Source: an uncultured Oscillospiraceae bacterium | GTDB lineage: Bacteria > Bacillota > Clostridia > Oscillospirales > Oscillospiraceae | Direction: 5' to 3' | DNA length: 64,000 nucleotides | Assembly (NCBI GenBank): GCA_910579775.1 | Contig: CAJTUE010000001.1 | Location: 186,001-250,000 of the forward strand | Part shown: one piece after another, positions 12,001 through 16,963 of the stretch | How the letters are laid out: each line of letters opens with the position of its first letter | Position numbering within the stretch: the first letter of the stretch is position 1 | Translations under genes and position numbers: made by a program | Notes under the pieces: model-generated | What the model was told of the DNA's origin: nothing | What the model saw: the letters and a program-made list of their open reading frames with translations, nothing else | Databases searched by the model: none

Positions 12001-13996
12001 CCAGCACTTCCGCTTCACCATGGCCTATGACACCGCAGACGGCGTGTGGAAGGCCACTGACGTTACCGTCATCGTAGAGTTTGTCTTTGCTGGGACGATT
12101 CCTCAGCCCTTTGACCCGGACAACGAGGAGATGGAAAAGATCGATTTGGACCGGGGCTTCATCTACGGGGAGAACCGGGGCGACTTTGCCCTCATTGACA
12201 TCCCCACCCTTTACCAGGACACCAACAAGGAACTTTTCGACACCGACAACTATGACAAACCCACCGGTGGAGCGGCCAAGGACGCACAGAAAAACGTGCG
12301 CTATTCTTTCTTCCTTTACGATGCAGCCAAGGACGAGTACACCCCCCTGACCCTTGGGGTGGACGTGACGCTGGAGCCGGAGGACGAGGAGACCCTGAGG
12401 AACACCGGCGACCCGTACAACTACTACGACTACAAGACCAAGCGGGCCAACGCTTCGGACATCCTGGACGACAAGGTGGCCGACAACGCCGAAAAGACCT
12501 ATGTAGGCTCCCGGTTCAAGCTCATTCCCACCGGGCCCGACGAGACCACCGGGGACCGCACCGACGGCGCCCAGGCCCTCTACGACATGCTCAACAACCA
12601 GAGCTCCCTGGCCCGAAAGGCGGACGGCTCCCTGGCAACAAACGGAGAAGGGAAATATTACACCACCCTCTATGTTATTGCCGAGGACGCCATCGGCCAG
12701 AAGAGCGCTTACACCCAGGTGTGGATCAGGCCCCACTTCACCGTGGAGGTCAAGGTGATCTCTTACGCCCCCAACCACGAGACCACCGCCAGCCTCTATC
12801 CGCTCATGTCGAAGGAGGAACTGGCCGTGGACGCCGGTTATAAGAACGAGGACGGCACCCTGACCGGCGATCCCGACGTGTCCGACCCCGGCGACCCGGA
12901 TCCCAGAAACTTTGACCACTACAGCGGGGTCAAGGACGGCAAGTCCCTCCTGAGCAACTACACCCTCTACAAGGGCAGCGTCCTGGGGGCCAACAAGTAC
13001 TACCAGAAGGTCCACGTCATGTCCTCCGAGCTGCTGGGCGGCTTTGACAAGGCCTATGATCCCGGAAGGGACGCGCTGTTCAACGTGGCGGAGCAGGCGG
13101 CGGCGGAGCAGGGGAGGTTTACCTACTCGCTGACGCTGGAAAAGGCCTCTTGCCTGACCTATACCCGGGTAGACCTGGATCTGTGGAAGGGCGTGGACCT
13201 CGCCGCGACCGATCCCTATCCGGCCTGGTATAACAAGGACACGCTGACCTACACCATCTCGGACACTGTCTATCTCATTACCGGCGACGTGGACGGCGAT
13301 GGCTACACCAAGTGGCAGGACTATGACACGGTGTACAGCTACGTCTGGCGCAACGTGGAGTGGAACAACACCCAGACCGAGGCCCCCGGGCCTCTGGCCA
13401 CGGCGGCGGAGAAGACCGCCTGGAAGAACTCGGTCTACAACCCCGAGTCCATGGCCTACCGCTGTGACCTCAACGGCGACCGGGTGCTGAGCTATCTGGA
13501 TGTGGACCTGGTGCAGACGGTGTTTGATTACAACCGCTCGGTGGAAGACTACTGCTGGCGCAAGCGCAACGACGACAACACCCTGGGCGAGCCCGTCCTG
13601 CCCTTCGGCTTCGATGGTAGCGTCAAGAACAAGGACGTCAACAAGAACCCCGACTATGTGGCCCTGTTCGGCCTGGAGCCGGACGATGACGAGCCCTTCC
13701 CCGTAGAGCCCGACGCGTATTGGGATTCGCTGGTAGACCCCGATACCACCGACGCCCCGCCCCTGGACAACCCCTGGGTGGACGAGGACGGCACGCTTTG
13801 GGACGGTCCTGTGGAGGAAGAACCGGTGGAAGAGGAGCGTGGGCCCACGACCTCCTGGGAGGAGGAGAAGGGCACGGTGACCGAGGTGCCCGGCGGAGAT
13901 GAGAGCGGCGCGTGGAGCGAGCTGCCTGTCTTTGACATGGACTGGCGCGCCGAGCTGCCCTTCCTGCTCCCGGACGAGCCCGAGGACCTGCCCTAG
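2..13996 (+). CDS. Giant InlB-B-like repeat protein with dockerin-like C-terminus (5' end outside window)
   Basis: The reading frame is open from base 2, so the ATG at 62 is internal and the gene starts before the window; more than 4660 residues are visible. From about base 1250 to 12090 the protein repeats a module every 110-150 residues. Each module has a Tyr/Ala-Thr-Leu strand, then a Gly-Tyr-x-Ile/Val turn, and closes with a strand such as FTMPAANVQVTITY; about 25 closing strands can be counted. This resembles the divergent InlB B-repeat family of extracellular proteins. The C-terminal part holds two calcium-loop-like motifs, DVDGDG at 13286-13303 and DLNGDR at 13466-13483, spaced like a dockerin, then an acidic Pro-rich tail. 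No LPxTG, SLH or membrane anchor is present at the C-terminus. The likely role is a secreted adhesin or scaffold-bound surface protein; the function is inferred. The N-terminus and signal peptide cannot be seen. Confidence 0.85.
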   Translation, partial: ELKDITDPNRRLKDVYDESVMYTEVKNEDGTVSKVLTTPPGAHGTGLEDGEVDIDGSKNDYQYLLLIPFRLKQYGGEQRLHLRLLRNATHFSIGAGEYGASTYGETEDDTYAAWERVTTRNPDRDLKLLTNFTGDLYLFNADPPKATDEEYTALLKIINGGSSENAAKLEVDGDPAVWPVWADADGEQIQHLYSGLGMKLNVHAQIGYTATVKVSYPDGNGNTVTHLFTSDVPREANPDGSYSFPNQQDSNHAFVIPVFGPPPRVITVTVTFRHVTGDEFRVFLSEKPQPGDKEYKTGNETTITTNLDADFDPTADTNTINSFDPAVPHPNSSHAGLSHADGPMGMAKKDEGVKIHVETHADYEAVVQIYNFLQQGFTLSGLTIDAPVHSVNSAPTIDGGASNPHYGEVTLPQGGDITFSMGASDIDVIVTYQKAKRHKATLEVYHQGNIDVLDTNVAQMGYLAYDDENVSSMVYSGIVYEDDTQTPSDHRAVKNPLKGDTRKLPWVSRSAATLSGSLGGDTGRKGKTWNPRDLDTPFDPVAGSGTVMALLASAPDKDTFKSQINGLDLSTTDLKDGGGAVAFTGFRKNLYGDLYSDADIGEFADILWELRLRIDADTSAGGLKDTYHKSVPKSATDSTVAYEYYDLTAAQVQDYLLSVFKNAELDNANQSGYREVRRSYLAARQVYDELMSQTSYQVDLKPIHAPNAPREVTVDANGVREYEDPAYESFYIHSYRLYIAAYQKYVDAAKLYGSATAAEVVQLWQDENLDGHETNIGNTFTPEAVPIHTAAQAAGTVAGQTWKQRVIKPDATPDEEADPKTPAHTIYTRDGRTVWVALEADSAYREVRVELYHQNEDGSIGTHIADLALADGYQNVYSFTMPDEDCVVRVTYGLRATRKLNIIYKGVDGKKDNVSEVKAYQIADPADTKPNLATRTNKDNLNVDPYSPAPIEAVFVGATVTIRVNVDEDYEVELMAVDADGSTRIPINTPAIPAGSALPREGDYTFLVPDMNGDMTLTITYKPKEQPKSWALINAVIPDGVPADAGNTAFWRDGGLYRQLNDVPQGTHLTGEITVAPGYYIRSVTAYGASGEPSNYTHIRNYTYTLTGNGYNGGYGTNQTGTTVPVNIFVDMPGENLVVDVEFGYGLPPVTPENTLTLTVKDDDNEGPDFADNWAKATVYDREVELDDTTTAPVLTLGEVGYTHGALSKRDYATPGQWVKVEFGAHTEMKDGKIDPAKSYYVSKVTVGPSNLGISVVWEDDHTVSFFMPAGSTGVTVEFSKYPENGRLPDYFLTVSETYRDLNATPAGVTQDDYNKNYVTLADSETIRSWNGKNPIPLHPYDMAAGTYNPERVPATTQEGATGVAAAGEEVTMTFIVDEPNWYVQSVVVISDGAAYRGTYKLLDDTGPQKIYTATFLMPTGDAEFIVHYRRGPRPATPDYGFTLSLTDDDNVLTDGKYDENNIVASFVDASGINVAGHADLVVGHNKGTMTDVRHVHAGDTITLTTTLAPGYMLDYMLVNPSRLQLYPVWTSYEIDPNGVVTATSILTMPPEGIAVVARVVKGEPQKYTANLILHPPAGMTSMDGVGQGTFAVNGGTLNNYYKSAVFSTYAVPGTTIPYDLYAFDGYYIDRVTIDPPLGVTGTLSGAFGYQDGSFVMPAANVNVNVWFKKGWPDEVKYRLKLEVFGPAYQATATDNNYANFDQVVHTDAAVSPLIPKPPAVTVWGAPDNKPVYSGQSWLLRDEEGVAFDRDTVYVNIHKIADSYVDSSSIRITDSAGNVISWWYVPGGIAFTMPPRSTTVRINFKQRTTELPKYTATLHLPDIGTGDSATLSTTAANATGDNPATADGHVIRELLAGDALSLEALPGTDRHITAAYAVEEKTGRIIDLTRSDGTQRVHSTFVHAGDTGNFAMPEDNVHVYVRFKEGKVEKDDLPLTLMVSGPMEANPADGHGAVTEVTGATAAEHKTMEVDAPGMDTRFVRAANKVVTTFNPNKDKGYAITKLEVYDADGNPVPYEWISVLQDPPTADLDDPTVWPGTQPDDIADRPGWKQNPELQITFEMPATGVVIHVTYGKVDKTKKYVAQVVVNDEAYSELPTPSRNNAWLRNEAIDSVQRKLQEAHPGDWIDLDVSVHPGYRIEYIKVVPQSFGIVPGLPLGPYYTQNTGFVMPEGNVTVYVKFADDGIEKYNATLRVTGTPVGDNANYGTIVSPCNTPTPPARPTPVYVNGTPQMVQARADMDWVTVNYYRNTANAYIKAVTVKTTSGDDVPFTQLEDPVTGQGTITFPMVNENVTVTVEYDTVPHDAEVYLHVIDATTGTETEIGASAWARLTYAAFADPDSWAMGIVNPARRTDADPWGNTVGPYAAPAGQRVGLTTNAMTGIYLRSAYVIYNGMGQMVDLRVEPTSGSNPRRSFVVHPGRNDVYVVFSRTEPDPKDHTAILMLRAPEDAAGQASIAVGDVYNGSPTDRDRLNEANHGHAQVIARQGDKVIIQVAPAEGYVIDKVLVTPLGFPLKSDAAYSYDLNGNTISFNMPHRDVAITVVLKRGTNQHYKVRLHYVKDTVSAAAPAIQEINYAKLDWMDEGTARWIQADEDPATNDIRPVMEDNIREGTAVTLTGHLGAAPADPDHPDTILSAFVLRTNGALVSLNPPLEGKEAVNGTATDHTASFTMPGADVDVYLVVTTEPPENPWHTAVLVVTDSSPSGVNTGHNKGYLWDKSKRTSEDPNFYAESAVPDPGDPGVRWIAVEEGNMYAVKPKAEPGYAFVPPATLSCNDGAHGGNMYAESVTPYIYSDTMGTCNKAALIHFVSDDALELTVVIRDPENPGNVTNSLLTSQTAASIPDLELESTNVGGAYQIMGGVVAGAPISLTATPAPGFTATAQIHYYDGTVADIPLTKQADGTLTGSVEMPPNNATIIVTFHGDYEGRLTLVDLSQADRTAQATMFEDSGVAPDRITVNHLTNVNAEGWPSDVLTQLPQGTTLTANMIKNDNYANKRVTALLKVNGSTTVMTASRNNAEGVPEYTHTINRADAEIIFVVRDKDDSTYVAAVNTVNKPATDYNGDSVADPTITADPVGAAFGHIWTTADEKDQVTVTFSVPDGYQVVVTSSHANGPAGTFTTGDHTETFTMPAANVQVTITYVRTEFELTLHIVKPSGATETTQVDVLDYAGDPTTLTTHNENAWVCEGENVTMTEATPVSTGLELRSISYAATNGASGFLTVGDSFPMPAADTVVTVRYGEKDPDEEKPFIALVETVHNYAGDPRPGNKATELKNLNSGVVQFPWVEGATDDAIRVAYQVEPGYVAVVTAYRWGDPTALLPVANVASPSNGIATVTMPGGTDVVIRIEYREKTEDPAGDVILRLVGHGAQQSNQANVTSPGYTPALGQLSADGAITSGISIPNTDYVSAGNVDSDVETPKVSTSTMGNELRVYANWATGYQVVRMTVAVRRTDNTETPEVNIPISRYGSAAAGRTLMPYVDEDEAAVIRVYYGNFYTATLHIDPHGTDGLDMNGNRTEADDSRTPTVTSVPGVDSIHRHLDRLEQLTGGETVQTSAVPGTDQRLVGVVWESATNGASNAGLNTETGEYDFTMPTENVDFYAVYKPKDDTSYIAKVQFANGSAHLGSSQNEVTITNQSDPTASKGRYWTAAKENESVVVNVKVAPGYKAEIIETLKDHTPDGTTDYDFYINRTKFVPNLTLGKDATFTMPANTDATVIIRYTKGYDLTLELKDTSKLAAPGNLNAADVDTAESPARTLHAESDGTTTTDSDGPLTGVEANTKITTTVTAATDAQYHVYRRSPFTGTVRVDAPTPATTPGDPPVPAVHPYEYAMPSEDVEESVIFFNEKTPLLAKVEVKGESDINGNTATPIVDLTDTTIPDGGTAAANETTRGTVWTTTTHAVEGDATKIPHTIDMTLTVAKGYIAKIRVRRDDDNYYNNPTDESKWNWLDIGDYDFTEVTETAAGGVVPTPLSGDPDTNEVQIGYKPDLINAPSGFPDDVSGDQHFRFTMAYDTADGVWKATDVTVIVEFVFAGTIPQPFDPDNEEMEKIDLDRGFIYGENRGDFALIDIPTLYQDTNKELFDTDNYDKPTGGAAKDAQKNVRYSFFLYDAAKDEYTPLTLGVDVTLEPEDEETLRNTGDPYNYYDYKTKRANASDILDDKVADNAEKTYVGSRFKLIPTGPDETTGDRTDGAQALYDMLNNQSSLARKADGSLATNGEGKYYTTLYVIAEDAIGQKSAYTQVWIRPHFTVEVKVISYAPNHETTASLYPLMSKEELAVDAGYKNEDGTLTGDPDVSDPGDPDPRNFDHYSGVKDGKSLLSNYTLYKGSVLGANKYYQKVHVMSSELLGGFDKAYDPGRDALFNVAEQAAAEQGRFTYSLTLEKASCLTYTRVDLDLWKGVDLAATDPYPAWYNKDTLTYTISDTVYLITGDVDGDGYTKWQDYDTVYSYVWRNVEWNNTQTEAPGPLATAAEKTAWKNSVYNPESMAYRCDLNGDRVLSYLDVDLVQTVFDYNRSVEDYCWRKRNDDNTLGEPVLPFGFDGSVKNKDVNKNPDYVALFGLEPDDDEPFPVEPDAYWDSLVDPDTTDAPPLDNPWVDEDGTLWDGPVEEEPVEEERGPTTSWEEEKGTVTEVPGGDESGAWSELPVFDMDWRAELPFLLPDEPEDLP

Positions 13997-14008
13997 ACAG
14001 ACGACAAC

Positions 14009-14035
14009 GGTCTCGGCGCGAGAAGCGCCGAGACC
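14009..14035 (+). terminator. Perfect hairpin after the giant gene
   Basis: GGTCTCGGCG pairs with CGCCGAGACC around a 7-base loop, 13 bases after the stop of the giant gene and before ilvE. No T run follows, so it may end transcription weakly or only protect the 3' end. Confidence 0.5.
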
Positions 14036-14069
14036 TCTGCCGATATTATGACCAAGGAGTGACCCACTG

Positions 14070-15134
14070 ATGGAACAGATCCAGATCAACAAGGCAGCCG
14101 CCCTCAAGCCCCTGCCCGACCCTGCCAAGCTGGTGTTTGGCAAGGTGTTTACCGACCACATGTTTTTGATGAACTACGACGCGGGCAAAGGCTGGCACAG
14201 CCCCCGGATCGAGCCCTATGCCGCTCTGTCCCTGGAGCCCTCCTGCATGGTCTTCCACTATGCCCAGGAGGTCTTTGAGGGCATGAAGGCCTACCGGGAC
14301 CCGGAGGGCGGCGTGCGGCTGTTCCGTCCCATGGACAACGTACAGCGGCTGAACCAGTCCTGCGAGCGGCTGTGCATCCCCCAGCTTCCCGAGGATCTGG
14401 CCCTGGAGGGGATCAAGACCTTGGTGCGCATGGAGGAGCGCTGGGTACCCTCCGCCGAGGGCACCTCCCTCTATGTCCGCCCCTTCGTCATCGCTACCGA
14501 CGCCTCCCTGGGGGTCCACGCCTCCCACAGCTATCTTTTCTGCGTCATCTGCTGTCCCGTGGGGGCCTACTACAAGGAAGGGCTCCAGCCGGTGAAGATC
14601 TATGTGGAGGATGAGGACGTGCGTGCCGTCCGCGGCGGCACCGGCTTTACCAAGTGCGGCGGCAACTACGCCGCCTCCATCCGTGCCGGTGAGCGGGCGG
14701 AGGAAAAGGGCTTTTCCCAGGTCCTCTGGCTGGACGGGGTGGAGCGCAAGTATATCGAGGAAGTGGGGGCTATGAACGTCCTCTTCAAGATCGACGGTAA
14801 GGTGGTCACCCCCAAGCTCAACGGTTCCATCCTCCCCGGCATCACCCGCCGCTCCTGCCTGGACCTTTTGCGAGACTGGGGCTACGTGGTGGAGGAGCGG
14901 CTGGTCACCGCCCAAGAGCTCTTTGAGGCTGCCGAGGCGGGAAAGCTGGAGGAGGCCTGGGGCTCGGGCACCGCTGCGGTGATCTCTCCCATCGGCGTGT
15001 TGGCCTGGGAGGACCGGAGGGTCACTATCAACGGCGGCAGGATCGGCGATCTGAGCCAAAAGCTCTACGACACCCTCACCGGCATCCAGTGGGGCCGGGA
15101 GGCGGACCCCTACGGCTGGAGCGTCAAGCTGTAA
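14070..15134 (+). CDS. ilvE: Branched-chain amino acid aminotransferase
   Basis: A 354-residue fold-type IV PLP aminotransferase, the usual length of the longer (eukaryotic-like) BCAT branch. It transfers the amino group between glutamate and the 2-oxo acids of Leu, Ile and Val in the cytoplasm. The PLP lysine is K195 in GTGFTKCGGNYAAS, matching the lysine of the KxGGNY motif of the family. Other landmarks are EVFEGMKAY near residue 70, the LYVRPF strand near 140 and GSGTAAVISPIG near the C-terminus. The ATG at 14070 follows an AAGGAG ribosome site at 14053-14058. comFC begins two bases after the stop, so the two are probably co-transcribed. No strong promoter is visible in the short gap upstream. 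Confidence 0.95.
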   Translation: MEQIQINKAAALKPLPDPAKLVFGKVFTDHMFLMNYDAGKGWHSPRIEPYAALSLEPSCMVFHYAQEVFEGMKAYRDPEGGVRLFRPMDNVQRLNQSCERLCIPQLPEDLALEGIKTLVRMEERWVPSAEGTSLYVRPFVIATDASLGVHASHSYLFCVICCPVGAYYKEGLQPVKIYVEDEDVRAVRGGTGFTKCGGNYAASIRAGERAEEKGFSQVLWLDGVERKYIEEVGAMNVLFKIDGKVVTPKLNGSILPGITRRSCLDLLRDWGYVVEERLVTAQELFEAAEAGKLEEAWGSGTAAVISPIGVLAWEDRRVTINGGRIGDLSQKLYDTLTGIQWGREADPYGWSVKL

Positions 15135-15136
15135 GA

Positions 15137-15796
15137 GTGAGCGCGGAAAAGCTGCTGGATTGGTTCTTTCCCCGCCGCTGTCCCTTCTGCGGGCGGGTGA
15201 ACCTGTCCGACCTGCCCTGCGGGAACTGTCAAAAGACTCTTCCGTGGCTGTTGGGCCCATCCGCCCGCAGCCATGTGGAGTTTATAGAAGACGCCGTCAG
15301 CGCCTTGGAATACCGGGGCGCTGTCCGCGGTGCGGTGCTGGGGCTGAAGTTCGGGAAAAAACTGGCCCGGGCCAAGCCCTTGGGTCTGCTGATCGGCCAG
15401 TGCGTCCAAGACCAGCTGGCCGAGCCATTTGATCTGGTGTCCTGGCCCAGTCTCAGCGGCAAGCACCGCCGCAAGCGGGGCTTTGACCAGGGGGAGCGGC
15501 TGGCAAAAGAAGCGGCTGCCGTTTTGGGGACACGGCCCACCCGCCTGTTTGTGAAAGAGGACCGCCCGGCCCAGTCGGGCCTGAAGGACCCCGCCGAGCG
15601 CCGGGCCAACGTTCTGGGTGCCTACCGCCTCCGGGACCCCGAGGCGGTGCGGGGGAAGCGGATCTTGCTCATCGACGATGTGCTCACCACCGGCGCCACC
15701 CTCTCGGAATGCGCCCGGGTCCTGCGCGCCGCCGGGGCAGAAAGCGTCTGCGCCGCCACCCTCGCCAAGGCGGGGCCGGGACGGGCGCGCGCCTGA
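15137..15796 (+). CDS. comFC: ComF family phosphoribosyltransferase-like protein
   Basis: The 219-residue protein has an N-terminal zinc-ribbon-like set of cysteines (C15, C18, C28, C31 in CPFCGR and LPCGNC) and a C-terminal type I phosphoribosyltransferase fold. Its PRPP loop is RILLIDDVLTTGATL at residues 175-189. ComFC-type proteins take part in competence and DNA uptake, and comEC lies a little downstream. I chose the GTG at 15137, directly after the ilvE stop, because earlier in-frame starts would lie inside ilvE and add residues unlike the family. GGAG at 15118-15121 is rather far upstream, so translation may be coupled to ilvE. Confidence 0.85.
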   Translation: MSAEKLLDWFFPRRCPFCGRVNLSDLPCGNCQKTLPWLLGPSARSHVEFIEDAVSALEYRGAVRGAVLGLKFGKKLARAKPLGLLIGQCVQDQLAEPFDLVSWPSLSGKHRRKRGFDQGERLAKEAAAVLGTRPTRLFVKEDRPAQSGLKDPAERRANVLGAYRLRDPEAVRGKRILLIDDVLTTGATLSECARVLRAAGAESVCAATLAKAGPGRARA

Positions 15797-15816
15797 AGCG
15801 GAACAGTGAAACACCG

Positions 15817-15849
15817 AAGCCATGGGCAAATAACAGTTGCCCATGGCTT
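15817..15849 (+). terminator. 13-bp hairpin after comFC, overlapping the pyrB promoter
   Basis: AAGCCATGGGCAA pairs perfectly with TTGCCCATGGCTT around a 7-base loop, 20 bases after the comFC stop. The arm ends in TTT followed by AAAA, so termination may be partial. Its right arm contains the pyrB -35 element. Confidence 0.65.
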
Positions 15850-15865
15850 TAAAATATGCTACAAT
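15837..15865 (+). promoter_or_regulatory. Promoter of pyrB-comEC-holA-rnmV
   Basis: TTGCCC (15837-15842), a 17-bp spacer and TACAAT (15860-15865). The pyrB start is 37 bases past the -10. The -35 lies inside the right arm of the comFC hairpin. No PyrR-type leader or attenuator fits in the short leader. Confidence 0.75.
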
Positions 15866-15901
15866 ATCAAGTTAGAACAAACAGAAAGGGGGGGCCGCCT
15901 G

Positions 15902-16963
15902 ATGCGCCATCTTATCGATTTCGGGGATATGACCCGGGCCGAGTGGGACGCCTTATACGCGCGCTGTGAGACCATCATGGACGCCCCCGAGAAGCACCTG
16001 GACGCCTGCCGGGGCAAGGTGTGCGCCAACCTCTTTTATGAGCCGTCTACCCGCACCAACTTCTCATTCCAGGCTGCCATGCTCCGCCTGGGGGGACAGG
16101 TCTTCGGCTTTGCCGATCCCCAGAGCTCGTCGGTGGCCAAGGGAGAGACGCTGAAGGACACCATCAAGATGGTCTCCGGCTACGCCGACGTGATCGTCAT
16201 GCGTACCCCCTGGGAGGGAGCGGCCAAGGCCGCGTCTCTCTACTCCGCCGTTCCGGTGGTCAACGCCGGGGACGGCGGGCACATGCACCCCACCCAGACC
16301 ATCGCGGACCTGGTCACCATGACCCGCCTTCGAGGCGGGGTGGACGGCCTTACCATCGGGGTATGCGGAGATCTGAAATACGGCCGCACCGTCCACTCCC
16401 TCATCAAGGCCATGGAGAAGTTCCGAAACGTCCGCTTTTACCTCATCTCCCCCCGGGAGCTGGGAGTGCCCGACTATCTGAAGGACTTTATGCGCCAGCG
16501 GGGCATCCAACACCTGGAGGTCACCGGGCTGGAGCCCATCCTTCCCCAGCTGGACGTGCTCTATATGACACGCATCCAGCGGGAGCGGTTTGTGGACCCC
16601 CTGGAATACGAGCGGTGTAAGGGGATCTATGTTCTCACCCGAGGCAAGCTGAAGCGGGCCAAGGAGGATCTGCTGGTGATGCACCCCCTGCCTCGTGTGG
16701 ACGAGATCCACGTAGACGTAGACGACGATCCCCGGGCGGTCTACTTCCGGCAGGCCCGCTTAGGGATGTTTGGACGCATGGCTCTGCTGGCCGACCTGGC
16801 CAACCAGCCCCGGCAGGAGAAAACGAAGGCGGTGCCCATCGGCCACGGCTCCGTCTGCCGCAACCCCCGGTGCATTACCCAGACCGAGCGCTACCTGCCG
16901 CCCCTGATCAAAGAGGTGGAGGGCAAAGTGTGCTGCGGCTTTTGTGACAAGGAGCTTGCATGA
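15902..16963 (+). CDS. pyrB: Aspartate carbamoyltransferase with PyrI-like zinc tail
   Basis: The protein catalyses carbamoyl phosphate + aspartate to carbamoyl aspartate, the first committed step of pyrimidine synthesis. Visible catalytic motifs are YEPSTRTNFSFQ (carbamoyl phosphate loop), HPTQTIADL, GDLKYGRTVHSL and MHPLPRVDEI. It is 353 residues long, about 45 more than a plain PyrB. The extra tail carries C319 and C324 (CRNPRC), followed by C345 and C348 (CGFC). This is the C-x4-C...C-x2-C pattern and IT signature of the zinc subdomain of the E. coli regulatory chain PyrI, without PyrI's nucleotide-binding domain. I chose the ATG at 15902 because AAAGGGGGGG ends 7 bases upstream; a longer in-frame ORF from 15806 would run through the terminator and promoter. 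The stop overlaps the comEC start (ATGA). Confidence 0.95.
   Translation: MRHLIDFGDMTRAEWDALYARCETIMDAPEKHLDACRGKVCANLFYEPSTRTNFSFQAAMLRLGGQVFGFADPQSSSVAKGETLKDTIKMVSGYADVIVMRTPWEGAAKAASLYSAVPVVNAGDGGHMHPTQTIADLVTMTRLRGGVDGLTIGVCGDLKYGRTVHSLIKAMEKFRNVRFYLISPRELGVPDYLKDFMRQRGIQHLEVTGLEPILPQLDVLYMTRIQRERFVDPLEYERCKGIYVLTRGKLKRAKEDLLVMHPLPRVDEIHVDVDDDPRAVYFRQARLGMFGRMALLADLANQPRQEKTKAVPIGHGSVCRNPRCITQTERYLPPLIKEVEGKVCCGFCDKELA

Noticed and set aside
1250..12090. Repeats in the giant gene considered as a CRISPR-like or tandem DNA repeat array
   Set aside because: The repetition is at the protein level with strong divergence; the DNA copies are not near-identical and there are no spacers.
8537..14161. 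Very long - strand open frame (1874 codons) opposite the giant gene, and similar frames at 5342-8413 and 254-1471
   Set aside because: The products are low-complexity Gly/Val/His-rich without domains or ribosome sites. They arise from the strong codon bias of the GC-rich repeat gene on the other strand.
15806..15901. Upstream extension of pyrB
   Set aside because: It would translate the terminator and promoter, and the ATG at 15902 has the proper ribosome site and family start.
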